Of a stretch of DNA of 64,000 bases, positions 35,103-43,478 are shown piece after piece. Within the stretch, counting starts at the first letter, position 1, and every line of letters begins with the position of its first letter. The DNA comes from Croceivirga lutea (GTDB lineage Bacteria > Bacteroidota > Bacteroidia > Flavobacteriales > Flavobacteriaceae), in the NCBI RefSeq assembly GCF_014235875.1, contig NZ_JACJUK010000007.1:1-64000 (forward strand), read 5' to 3'. Below the pieces are notes generated by a model. The model saw only the letters and a list, made by a program, of their open reading frames with translations. It was not told the origin of the DNA and did no database searches. Position numbers and translations under genes: made by a program.

Positions 35103-35140
35103 AGGTTAAAGTATGATTTGGGACTATACTAACGTAGATT
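35103..35140 (-). promoter_or_regulatory. Promoter and shared leader motif, copy 3
   Basis: The minus strand reads TACGTTAG (two bases off the ideal TAnnTTTG pattern), TAT, AGTCCCAAATC and then TTTAACCT before the ATG. Confidence 0.45.
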
Positions 35141-35271
35141 TAACCTCTTGTATTTTATACTTTTCGATGAAAGGTAGTTTTAGAATGAAATCTTCGCTAA
35201 GTGGCTCATTTCTTTAACATTTCTTCATTTTTAAACTGATATTTGACAGTTTAGAATCCTCTTAAAATCCT

Positions 35272-35279
35272 TACTTTTG
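35272..35279 (+). promoter_or_regulatory. mdh promoter -7 element
   Basis: TACTTTTG, exact TAnnTTTG match, 31 bp before the mdh ATG. Confidence 0.55.
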
Positions 35280-35310
35280 AGCGTTTTTAACAAATAAAAT
35301 TAATATAGAT

Positions 35311-36237
35311 ATGAAAGTTACCGTTGTTGGAGCTGGTGCCGTAGGGGCAAGCTGCGCAGAGTATATTGCAATAAAAGATTTTGCTTCTGAAGTTGTTTTG
35401 CTAGATATTAAAGAAGGTTATGCAGAAGGTAAGGCTATGGACTTAATGCAGACTGCCTCTTTAAATGGTTTTGACACTAAAATTACAGGTAGTACCAACG
35501 ATTATGCAAAAACAGCAAACAGTGATATTGCGGTAATTACTTCTGGTATTCCACGTAAACCAGGTATGACACGTGAAGAGTTAATTGGTATTAACGCTGG
35601 TATTGTAAAAACAGTATCTAAGAGTTTATTGGAGCATTCGCCAAATGCAATCATTATTGTGGTTAGTAATCCAATGGATACCATGACATATTTAGTGCAT
35701 AAAACCACAGGCTTACCTAAAAATAGAATCATTGGTATGGGCGGTGCATTGGACAGTGCACGTTTTAAATACCGTTTAGCAGAGGCTCTTGAGGCTCCAA
35801 TTTCTGATGTAGATGGTATGGTAATTGGCGGACATAGTGATAAAGGTATGGTGCCTTTAATTGGTCATGCAACTAGAAATAGTGTGAAAGTTTCAGAGTT
35901 TTTAACTAACGACCAAATGGATTATGTGGTACAAGAAACAAAAGTAGGCGGCGCAACGCTTACCAAATTATTAGGAACTAGTGCTTGGTATGCCCCTGGT
36001 GCAGCAGTATCAGGATTAGTGCAGGCAATTGCTTGTGACCAAAAGAAAATGTTCCCATGTTCTTCAATGTTAGAAGGAGAATACGGTTTAAATGATATTT
36101 GTATTGGAGTTCCAGTAATATTAGGTAAAAATGGAATTGAAAAGATTGTAGAAATAGAACTTTCAGATGCTGAAAAGGCTAAAATGCAAGAATCAGCTGA
36201 AGGTGTGTCTAAAACAAACACCTTATTAGAACTATAA
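35311..36237 (+). CDS. mdh: Malate dehydrogenase (LDH-like type)
   Basis: 308 residues. Interconverts malate and oxaloacetate with NAD in the TCA cycle. Rossmann motif VVGAGAVGASCAEY at residues 4-17 and an acidic residue at the end of strand 2 (LLDIKEG). The substrate loop SGIPRKPGMTREEL carries the Arg that selects malate over lactate; the catalytic His is in IGGHSDKGM. It belongs to the LDH-like MDH group typical of Bacteroidota. Own promoter and terminator. With aceA and aceB in the same window, three TCA/glyoxylate enzymes are present, though not in one operon. Confidence 0.97.
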   Translation: MKVTVVGAGAVGASCAEYIAIKDFASEVVLLDIKEGYAEGKAMDLMQTASLNGFDTKITGSTNDYAKTANSDIAVITSGIPRKPGMTREELIGINAGIVKTVSKSLLEHSPNAIIIVVSNPMDTMTYLVHKTTGLPKNRIIGMGGALDSARFKYRLAEALEAPISDVDGMVIGGHSDKGMVPLIGHATRNSVKVSEFLTNDQMDYVVQETKVGGATLTKLLGTSAWYAPGAAVSGLVQAIACDQKKMFPCSSMLEGEYGLNDICIGVPVILGKNGIEKIVEIELSDAEKAKMQESAEGVSKTNTLLEL

Positions 36238-36298
36238 TAAGACATGAAATTAAGCGGAATTTTGAATTAAAATCGGCTTTAAAAATTCTTTAAAAATT

Positions 36299-36336
36299 AA
36301 ATAACCTTAGGAATAATTCCTGAGGTTATTTGTTTT
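36299..36336 (+). terminator. Intrinsic terminator after mdh
   Basis: AAATAACCTTAGGAA-TAA-TTCCTGAGGTTATTT with one T-G pair, then TGTTTTC. Confidence 0.8.
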
Positions 36337-36374
36337 CAGCAAGTTGCAATAAATTAACTATTCCAAAATTTGTA

Positions 36375-36405
36375 TTGTTGAATCTAATGGGAAATGATAT
36401 ATTTG
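36375..36405 (+). promoter_or_regulatory. secDF promoter
   Basis: TTG at 36375-36377, a 20-bp spacer, then TATATTTG at 36398-36405 (exact -7). A second TTG at 36378 gives a 17-bp spacer. Confidence 0.65.
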
Positions 36406-36441
36406 CACGCTGTTTACAAAACTTCTAAAAACTGACAACCC

Positions 36442-39411
36442 ATGCAAAATAAGGGACTTATAAGACTTTTCGCCATTCTATTTGGTTTGGTGAGCATCTA
36501 TCAGTTGTCCTATACTTTCATTTCTGGTAAGATAGAGAAAGATGCAGAGAACTTTGCAAAGACTGAAATTACTGAAGCTGAAGATGATTATGTAGCTAAG
36601 CGCGAAGCCTTAGAAGCTAAGTATTTAGACTCTGTTGCAGATAACCCTGTTTTAGGATATACTAGCTATGCAGATGCTAAAACTAAAGAATTAAATAAAG
36701 GTTTAGACCTTAAAGGCGGAATTAACGTAACCCTTCAAATATCTGTAAAAGATATTCTTAAAGGTTTAGCAAACAATACGCGCAACGCAGTATTTAATAA
36801 AGCATTAGCGGATGCTGATGACGCCTCTAAAAATAGTGATGCTACCTATTTAGAGCTTTTCTTTGATGCTTTTGAAGCCATTAAAGGAGATACCAAACTG
36901 GCATCACCTGAAATTTTCGCAAATAAAGGTTTGAGTGATGAAATCAACTTTCAAATGTCTGATGATGAGGTAAAACCAATCATCCGTAGAAAAATTGATG
37001 AATCTATTGTTTCGGCTTTTGAAGTGCTACGAGAGCGTATTGATGGTTTTGGGGTAACACAACCCAATATTCAGAGAGAAGGTAATTCTGGTAGAATATT
37101 AGTGGAATTACCAGGTGCTAAAGATATTTCTAGAGCTCAGGAATTACTTTCGAGCACAGCTCAGTTAGAGTTCTGGGAAACCTATGAACAAAGTAATGCA
37201 AGTATTGGTCAGTTTTTTGTTACTGCAGACCAACGGTTAGCAGAAATTATTACGCCTGATGAGGAGGAAACAGAAGAGGATTTATCAGCCCAAGAAGCAG
37301 AGATAGATTCTTTACTTTCAGATGTAGCAGAAGATTCTTTAGATATTGCAAGTAGCAATCCATTATTAAGCAAATTAATTCCGTCAAATCCTGGTAGTCA
37401 TGCAATTGCAAGAGTAGCTATTTCTGATACTGCAGAGGTAGGTTCTTATTTAAGAATGCCAGAAGTTAGAAGATTACTTCCTGCAGATGTTCAATTTGTA
37501 AAATTTGCATGGGAACGCCCACCAGCAAACTCAGAAGTAGCTGAACTATACGCTTTAAAATCTAACAGAGAAAACAAACCAAGAATCAGTGGAGATGTAG
37601 TCTCTGACGCACAAGATACTTTTGACCAGTTTAACAAGCCAGCGGTTAGTATGACCATGAATACACGTGGCGCTAAAGAATGGGAAAAATTAACTGGTGA
37701 TGCCTATACCAATCAAACAGGTATTGCTATTGTTTTAGATAATAAGGTTTACACGGCCCCTGGTGTTTCTACAGGGCCAATATCTGGCGGACGTTCAGAA
37801 ATAACAGGAACGTTTACAGTTAATGAAACAAAAGATATTGCTAACGTTTTAAGAGCTGGTAAATTACCGGCCTCTGCTGAAATTATTCAGTCAGAAGTTG
37901 TTGGGCCATCTTTAGGCCAAGAAGCAATTGATAGTGGGTTTATGTCGTTCTTAATCGCCATGGCATTCGTATTAATATGGATGATTTTCTACTACGGCAA
38001 GGCAGGTATTTTTGCAGATATCGCTCTTATCTTCAACATTTTATTAATTTTTGGTGTACTTACTAGTTTAGGTGCGGTTCTAACTTTACCAGGTATTGCT
38101 GGTATTGTACTAACTATAGGTATGTCTGTTGATGCTAACGTACTTATTTTTGAGCGTATTAAAGAAGAATTAGCTAAAGGTAAAGGTAAAGCACAGGCAA
38201 TAGCAGATGGTTTTAGCAACGCTTTGTCTTCAATTTTAGATGCCAATATTACTACCGGTCTTACTGCGATTATACTTTTTGTATTTGGTTCAGGACCAAT
38301 TAAAGGTTTTGCCACTACTTTATTAATAGGTATAGTTACTTCTTTGTTTACGGCAATTTTTGTTACCCGTTTAATGATAGAAGCTTACACTGCTAAAAAA
38401 GGTAGAGAACTTTTATTTTCAACCCCTGCAACAAGAAAGCTGTTTACAGGAATAAATATAGATTTCTTGAGTAAGCGTAAAATAGCATACATTATTTCAG
38501 GGTTACTTATTGCAGTAAGTTTATTTTCATTATTCTCAAACGGATTACAACAAGGTGTAGATTTTATTGGAGGTCGTTCGTATCAAATTCGTTTTGAAGG
38601 AGCCGTGAATCCTTCAGAAATAGCATCTGAATTAAATGATGTTTTTGGTAGCGGTACCAATGTTAAAACTTTTGGTGAAGCCAATCAGATAAAGGTAACT
38701 ACACCATACAAGGTAGACGTAGAAGGTATAGAAGTTGATAACGAGATTCAAAATAAGCTTTATACTTCGTTACAAAAATATTTGCCAGATGGAACATCAT
38801 TTGAAGATTTTACAGTTGGCGCATCAGAGAAATCTATAGGAATTCTGCAGTCAACTAAAGTAGGCCCAACTATTGCTGATGATATTAAACAAAACGCATA
38901 TTGGGCAATACTAGGTTCACTTGCAGTTGTGTTCTTATACATCTTATTACGTTTTAGAAAATGGCAGTTCTCTTTAGGCGCGGTTACAGCGGTAGCGCAT
39001 GATGTTTTAATTGTACTAGGTATATTCTCTTTAACAAGTGCAATAATGCCATTTAATATGGAAATTGACCAAGCATTTATTGCTGCTATTCTAACAGTAA
39101 TAGGGTATTCTTTAAATGATACTGTGGTTGTTTTTGACCGTATTAGAGAAGTGGTTGGACTCAAGGGTTGGAGTGCTGGTAATAATGTAAATGAGGCACT
39201 TAATAGTACTTTGAGTAGAACATTAAATACCTCTTTAACTACCTTAATTGTATTATTGGCTATCTTCATTTTTGGTGGAGAATCGTTAAGAGGATTTATG
39301 TTTGCTATGATTATTGGTGTTATTGTGGGTACGTACTCTTCGGTATTTATAGCAACACCAGTTATGTACGATTCGTTAAAAAAATCAATATCCTCAGGTA
39401 AACAAAATTAA
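36442..39411 (+). CDS. secDF: Protein translocase subunit SecDF (fused)
   Basis: 989 residues: SecD and SecF in one chain, common in Bacteroidota. Uses the proton gradient to pull proteins across the inner membrane after SecYEG. SecD half: N-terminal TM, the LNKGLDLKGGINVTLQ motif (about 90), a large periplasmic domain, then five TMs including GIAGIVLTIGMSVDANVLIFERIKEEL. SecF half from about residue 670: TM, GVDFIGGRSYQIRF, a periplasmic domain, then TMs with VIGYSLNDTVVVFDRIRE. An acidic insert EEETEEDLSAQEAE lies in the SecD periplasmic domain. Monocistronic between its promoter and terminator. Confidence 0.97.
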   Translation: MQNKGLIRLFAILFGLVSIYQLSYTFISGKIEKDAENFAKTEITEAEDDYVAKREALEAKYLDSVADNPVLGYTSYADAKTKELNKGLDLKGGINVTLQISVKDILKGLANNTRNAVFNKALADADDASKNSDATYLELFFDAFEAIKGDTKLASPEIFANKGLSDEINFQMSDDEVKPIIRRKIDESIVSAFEVLRERIDGFGVTQPNIQREGNSGRILVELPGAKDISRAQELLSSTAQLEFWETYEQSNASIGQFFVTADQRLAEIITPDEEETEEDLSAQEAEIDSLLSDVAEDSLDIASSNPLLSKLIPSNPGSHAIARVAISDTAEVGSYLRMPEVRRLLPADVQFVKFAWERPPANSEVAELYALKSNRENKPRISGDVVSDAQDTFDQFNKPAVSMTMNTRGAKEWEKLTGDAYTNQTGIAIVLDNKVYTAPGVSTGPISGGRSEITGTFTVNETKDIANVLRAGKLPASAEIIQSEVVGPSLGQEAIDSGFMSFLIAMAFVLIWMIFYYGKAGIFADIALIFNILLIFGVLTSLGAVLTLPGIAGIVLTIGMSVDANVLIFERIKEELAKGKGKAQAIADGFSNALSSILDANITTGLTAIILFVFGSGPIKGFATTLLIGIVTSLFTAIFVTRLMIEAYTAKKGRELLFSTPATRKLFTGINIDFLSKRKIAYIISGLLIAVSLFSLFSNGLQQGVDFIGGRSYQIRFEGAVNPSEIASELNDVFGSGTNVKTFGEANQIKVTTPYKVDVEGIEVDNEIQNKLYTSLQKYLPDGTSFEDFTVGASEKSIGILQSTKVGPTIADDIKQNAYWAILGSLAVVFLYILLRFRKWQFSLGAVTAVAHDVLIVLGIFSLTSAIMPFNMEIDQAFIAAILTVIGYSLNDTVVVFDRIREVVGLKGWSAGNNVNEALNSTLSRTLNTSLTTLIVLLAIFIFGGESLRGFMFAMIIGVIVGTYSSVFIATPVMYDSLKKSISSGKQN

Positions 39412-39444
39412 TTTCCCAATAGAATTGGGTTACTAATTCAGACG

Positions 39445-39477
39445 AAAAAGCCACTCAATTTGAGTGGCTTTTTTTAT
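39445..39477 (+). terminator. Intrinsic terminator after secDF
   Basis: AAAAAGCCACTCAA / TTGAGTGGCTTTTT hairpin with a T run. Confidence 0.93.
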
Positions 39478-39510
39478 CTGCTAATTTTGATACAAACTTT
39501 TGAGTAATAA

Positions 39511-39534
39511 AAACTACTAGAAAACCAGTATTTT
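39511..39534. promoter_or_regulatory. Candidate response-regulator dyad, copy 1
   Basis: AAACTACTAG-AAAA-CCAGTATTTT, ending 66 nt before the ATG of the lipoprotein gene. Twenty of 24 positions outside the spacer and one arm base match the copy at 42766-42789, where the dyad is nearly perfect. Confidence 0.6.
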
Positions 39535-39600
39535 TTTTCGTTTGTTTCATGGTGTGTAAGAATAGTGATTCTTTTGAGGAAGAACTAAAACCTAAACACT

Positions 39601-39984
39601 ATGAAATCTTTTTTCAAGCCATTAACTTTTTTAATAGTAATCCTTCTAATTGGTTGCGAGCAATCCACAATTGAAGATGAAACCTTATCAGAGGAAGACG
39701 CCATTGTAGGGCAATGGAATCTAGTACAAATAGATGATACTGATGTATCTGATTTGGATTGCTACAATGATTCTTACATTGAATCAGATGGACAAAACAT
39801 AACTTTTTACATTCTCGATTTAAATGAAGATGGTAGCTGCACAGAAATTTTGGTAGGTACTGAAACTTTAACCATAGAAGAAGGATTTTATTACATAGGA
39901 GATGAAGCAATGGATTTTACCATAACAGGCAATACCCTTGCCTGGCGTGTGAATGCAACAGCAACATTACTATTTAGAAAGTAA
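39601..39984 (+). CDS. Small lipoprotein, lipocalin-like
   Basis: 127 residues with a lipoprotein signal LIVILLIGCEQS (Cys19). The mature part has AIVGQWNLVQID (the GxW start of lipocalin-like proteins), a Cys pair (DLDCYNDS, DGSCTEIL), and ends in ATATLLFRK. First gene of a set with a sensor kinase and response regulator; the kinase frame begins within 80 bp of its stop. It might act as a periplasmic or outer-membrane sensor partner or as an output of the system. Ligand unknown. Confidence 0.75.
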   Translation: MKSFFKPLTFLIVILLIGCEQSTIEDETLSEEDAIVGQWNLVQIDDTDVSDLDCYNDSYIESDGQNITFYILDLNEDGSCTEILVGTETLTIEEGFYYIGDEAMDFTITGNTLAWRVNATATLLFRK

Positions 39985-40058
39985 GCTTAAGATTGAAGAT
40001 TAAGTGTAACCAAAATATCATTGTTATATTAGGTCTTTGGCTCATAAAACATAACGTT

Positions 40059-42038
40059 TTGAACTTGAAGACCTTTTTTGTATTTACCGTATTCTTCTTA
40101 GTTACTAATTGTTATGCACAGGTAAATTATCAGCCGCAAGTGGATAGTTTACAACGGTTTTTAAAAGAAAATCCAGATAGTTATTTGGCAAAGTATGAAA
40201 TCGCCGAAATTCTCAAAGACAATGATTCTACTACAGCGCTAAGATATGTTAACACTGGACTAGTTGAAGCTAAAAATAGTAAGGACGCCTATGGAATTGG
40301 TAAAGGTTTGTTTTTGCTCGGTAATTTCTATTCAGACTATGGTTTTCCTTTTAAAGGTGAACAGTATTATAGAAAAGCAGATACGGTAGTTTCTGAGCTA
40401 ATTAAATCTGATTCTTCTCCAGAAAACTTAAAGCTTTGGGTCCGAAACACTTTTAATATAGGTGTGGTTAGGTCTTACCAAGGTTATAATGAGGATATTT
40501 ATTATATCAACAAAATAACTCCCACAGCTGAAAAAATTGGGTTTTACGAGATTATAGCAAAGGCAAATACCAATATTGCAATTGGCTTTTTTAACAACGG
40601 TCAATTGAAAAAGGCATTTAATTATTTTGTTTTAGGTGGAGAACAACACCTTAAGGCAGAAGACTATAAAAGTCTAACAATAAACAAATTAATATTTGCT
40701 TCTTGTCTAATTCAGATGGATTCTATTGATAGTGCAAAAGAAAAATTAGATTTTATTGCTCCGGTGGTAGACTCATTAGCACAAGATGATAAGAAACAAT
40801 TATACCATACCATTTTAGCCGAGTACCACGTTAAAAAGTCTAATTATGATGAGGCTGTTGATAATCTGGAACGGGCACTACAATTTTTAGAAAATAGCCC
40901 CGTACAGCAAAATAAAATGCCTTTGTTTATGACTTTTATAAAGGTATATCGAGCTAATAAAAACTATAAAAAGGGACTCGAATATGCTCAGATAAGTCTA
41001 GACTTGGCTAAGTACTATCAGAATAAAATTATAGAGGCTGAACTGTATAAAGAGATGTCTTTTTTTTATTCAAAACTTAATAATGAAAGTAAGGCATTCG
41101 AGAATTTAGCCAATTATGTGGCCATTTCAGATAGTTTAAATATTCCCGAGTTAGAGAGAGAAATTATTCGGTTAGAAACAGAATATCAATCAGAGAAAAA
41201 GGAACGCGAAATATTGGAGCTTACCAATCAAAATAATGATGTAGAACTGCAATTAACCAAAAAGCGTTCTCAAAACTATGTGCTCTGGTCTATTTCTTTA
41301 GGGTTATTCTTTTTAGCTGGCATAGCTTATTTAGGATATAGAAATATTAAAAAAAGAGAGCAATTAAAAGTTGCAGAGTTGAACAAGCTTCAGTATGAGC
41401 AAGATTCAAAGGTGTATAACGCCATGTTAGAAGGGCAAGAGAATGAACGTAAAAGGCTTGCCATTGATTTACATGATGGTTTAGCGGGTAGGCTTTCTGC
41501 AACGCGCATACGTTTAGAAAAGTTGGCTCAAAAGTCAGATTCTAAAACAGGCACTAAAGGTTTTAAAGAAGCGGTAGATAATATTGATGATTCGCTTTCA
41601 GAATTGAGAAATATAGCAATGAACTTAATGCCCGAAACTTTATTTAGATACGGACTTAAAAATGCTATAGAAGATTATTGTTCAAGTATCGGTAAAGCGG
41701 CAAAAAACACCAAATTTATTCTTCAATTTTACGATTCTGGTGAAGATTTATCGCAGAAAACTAGTTTAACCATTTATAGAATTTTTCAAGAATTAATAAA
41801 TAACGCAGTAAAACATTCTGAGGCTACAGAGGTATTAGTGCAGTATTTGGTTGAAGATGGTAAAATAAGTATTACTGTTGAAGATAATGGTAAAGGATTT
41901 TCAGAACAAGAGAGCACTAAAAATGGTAGAATGGGATTAAATAATTTAAAAACTAGAGTAGCCTATTTAAATGGAGAAATAGATTTTGTTTCATCTCCTA
42001 ATGAGGGCACTACAGCCCATATCGTAATTAATATTTAG
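40059..42038 (+). CDS. TPR-containing sensor histidine kinase (HisKA_3 type)
   Basis: About 659 residues from a TTG at 40059 (next TTG at 40065); the frame is open to a TTG at 39993, but only the shorter start gives a normal signal peptide (LKTFFVFTVFFLVTNCYAQ). No in-frame ATG is available. Order: signal peptide, periplasmic TPR-like helices (to about 390), a coiled coil, one TM (YVLWSISLGLFFLAGIAYLGY), then HisKA_3 with DLHDGLAGRL (phospho-acceptor His about residue 472) and HATPase_c (NNAVKHSEA, DNGKGFSE, GMGL-like MGLNNLKTR). Partner response regulator follows after 1 nt. Confidence 0.9.
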   Translation: MNLKTFFVFTVFFLVTNCYAQVNYQPQVDSLQRFLKENPDSYLAKYEIAEILKDNDSTTALRYVNTGLVEAKNSKDAYGIGKGLFLLGNFYSDYGFPFKGEQYYRKADTVVSELIKSDSSPENLKLWVRNTFNIGVVRSYQGYNEDIYYINKITPTAEKIGFYEIIAKANTNIAIGFFNNGQLKKAFNYFVLGGEQHLKAEDYKSLTINKLIFASCLIQMDSIDSAKEKLDFIAPVVDSLAQDDKKQLYHTILAEYHVKKSNYDEAVDNLERALQFLENSPVQQNKMPLFMTFIKVYRANKNYKKGLEYAQISLDLAKYYQNKIIEAELYKEMSFFYSKLNNESKAFENLANYVAISDSLNIPELEREIIRLETEYQSEKKEREILELTNQNNDVELQLTKKRSQNYVLWSISLGLFFLAGIAYLGYRNIKKREQLKVAELNKLQYEQDSKVYNAMLEGQENERKRLAIDLHDGLAGRLSATRIRLEKLAQKSDSKTGTKGFKEAVDNIDDSLSELRNIAMNLMPETLFRYGLKNAIEDYCSSIGKAAKNTKFILQFYDSGEDLSQKTSLTIYRIFQELINNAVKHSEATEVLVQYLVEDGKISITVEDNGKGFSEQESTKNGRMGLNNLKTRVAYLNGEIDFVSSPNEGTTAHIVINI

Positions 42039-42039
42039 T

Positions 42040-42681
42040 ATGGCATTAAGTAACATTAAAATACGTGTGGTAATTGTTGATGACCACCCTTTAGTTATAG
42101 AAGGACTAAAATCGCTATTAAAAGGACATAAGGATATTAAGGTAGAAGCATGTTGTACAACAGGTAATGAAGCGCTAGAGTTTTTAAAACAACATCAAGC
42201 AGACATTGTTTTGTTAGATATTAATTTACCAGATGTAAGTGGAACAGAAATTTGTAAGGTAATTGCGAATGAATACGAAAATACATTTGTTATTGGCTTA
42301 AGTACATATGGGGAACGTAGCATTATAAATCAAATGATTTCTAATGGTGCCAAAGGTTACTTACTTAAAAATGTAACGGAATCAGAATTGGTAGAGGCTA
42401 TTTCAAAGGTATATAGAGGACATTATTATTATGGCATTGAAATTCAAAAAGCTATGGCGAATACCATTTTTCATACCATGGGTAATACCCCAAGGTTAAC
42501 TAAAAGAGAAAAGCAAATTTTAAAGTTAATTGTGTCTGGAAAAACCACTAATAAAATTGCAGATGAACTATTTATTAGTCCGTTAACCGTAGAAACTCAT
42601 CGGAGAAATTTAATGAAAAAAATGGATGCTTCTAACACTGCTTCATTAGTTAAAATTGCCATTGAGAAGGTTTTGGTTTAG
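42040..42681 (+). CDS. NarL/LuxR-family response regulator
   Basis: 213 residues. Receiver domain with the acidic pair DD14-15, phospho-acceptor Asp60 (LLDINLPDVSG), Thr/Ser switch (GLSTYGE) and Lys in GYLLKN; C-terminal LuxR-type helix-turn-helix LTKREKQILKLIVSGKTTNKI to about residue 205. The ATG lies 1 nt after the kinase stop, so the two are translationally linked. NarL-type regulators bind dyads as dimers, and a dyad is present 66 nt before the operon's lipoprotein gene and 65 nt before the next gene. Confidence 0.95.
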   Translation: MALSNIKIRVVIVDDHPLVIEGLKSLLKGHKDIKVEACCTTGNEALEFLKQHQADIVLLDINLPDVSGTEICKVIANEYENTFVIGLSTYGERSIINQMISNGAKGYLLKNVTESELVEAISKVYRGHYYYGIEIQKAMANTIFHTMGNTPRLTKREKQILKLIVSGKTTNKIADELFISPLTVETHRRNLMKKMDASNTASLVKIAIEKVLV

Positions 42682-42711
42682 CGTTACACAAATAGATTTA
42701 GTATATGAATT

Positions 42712-42736
42712 AAGGGGGCTTTTGCCTCCTTTTTTA
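42712..42736 (+). terminator. Terminator after the response regulator
   Basis: AAGGGGGC-TTTT-GCCTCCTT with one G-U pair, followed by more T. Confidence 0.75.
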
Positions 42737-42765
42737 ATTTATGGTATTTTGGTTTTTAAGTAAAA

Positions 42766-42789
42766 AAACTACTGGTTTTCCAGTATTTT
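42766..42789. promoter_or_regulatory. Candidate response-regulator dyad, copy 2
   Basis: AAACTACTGG-TTTT-CCAGTATTTT: the arms are inverted copies with a single mismatch. It ends 65 nt before the ATG at 42855, almost the same distance as copy 1 from its gene. Confidence 0.65.
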
Positions 42790-42854
42790 AAGCATGATTT
42801 TTCAAAGAAAGTATTTTAATAAAGTTCTTAGCAGTATTAAATAACTATTTGACC

Positions 42855-43421
42855 ATGAAAAATTTATTTAAAGTACTGTTATTAGTATGTTTAACTACGT
42901 TAAGTGTAACTGCGCAAACCGTTAGTATAGGGCCTAAAGTTGGTCTTAATTTGGCTAATTATTCTGGAGCGGTAACAAATGATAGAAGTCTAGCTGGTAT
43001 TCAGGCTGGGGGTCTAGTTGAGATTCAGCTGATAGATTTAGTAAGTATTCAACCCGAACTTTTATTCTCTGTACAAGGAGCATCCTTTGAAAATGTAAAA
43101 GATGTATATAATTATGTAAATCTACCTATTATGGGTAAGATTTATCCAATTGAAGGCTTGTATGGTGAAATTGGCCCACAAATTGGTTTTTTACTATCGG
43201 CTAACGAAAAGGCAATTGATAACACAAACAGAGCACAGTTTACACAACAAATAAAAACTGTTGATTTTGGTCTTAATTTTGGGGCAGGTTACAAGTTACC
43301 AGACTTAGGCTTAGCATTTGGTTTACGATACTATGCAGGGTTAAGTAATTTTCCGAGGAACAATTCACGTATTAAACACGGTATCTTTCAACTATATACC
43401 AGCTGGGCATTTGAGTTGTAA
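42855..43421 (+). CDS. Outer-membrane beta-barrel protein, PorT-like/porin family
   Basis: 188 residues from the ATG at 42855 (the frame extends two codons to a TTG). Signal peptide ends VTAQT, then VSIGPKVGLNLANYSG, the common start of eight-stranded Bacteroidota barrels, with SIQPELLFSVQGA, YVNLPIMGKIYP and a final SWAFEL. Small outer-membrane barrel of unknown cargo. It has its own promoter region after the response-regulator terminator, with the shared dyad, so it is the best candidate target of the two-component system. Confidence 0.85.
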   Translation: MKNLFKVLLLVCLTTLSVTAQTVSIGPKVGLNLANYSGAVTNDRSLAGIQAGGLVEIQLIDLVSIQPELLFSVQGASFENVKDVYNYVNLPIMGKIYPIEGLYGEIGPQIGFLLSANEKAIDNTNRAQFTQQIKTVDFGLNFGAGYKLPDLGLAFGLRYYAGLSNFPRNNSRIKHGIFQLYTSWAFEL

Positions 43422-43452
43422 ACCACATTCACTTATTAATTTAAATTCGATT

Positions 43453-43478
43453 AAGAGGGTAAAAAACCCTCTTTTTAT
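43453..43478. terminator. Bidirectional terminator between convergent genes
   Basis: AAGAGGGT-N5-ACCCTCTT with T runs on both strands. Confidence 0.88.

Noticed and set aside
38760-39269. 169-codon frame on the minus strand inside secDF
   Set aside because: It lies entirely inside the well-conserved SecF half and has no features of its own.
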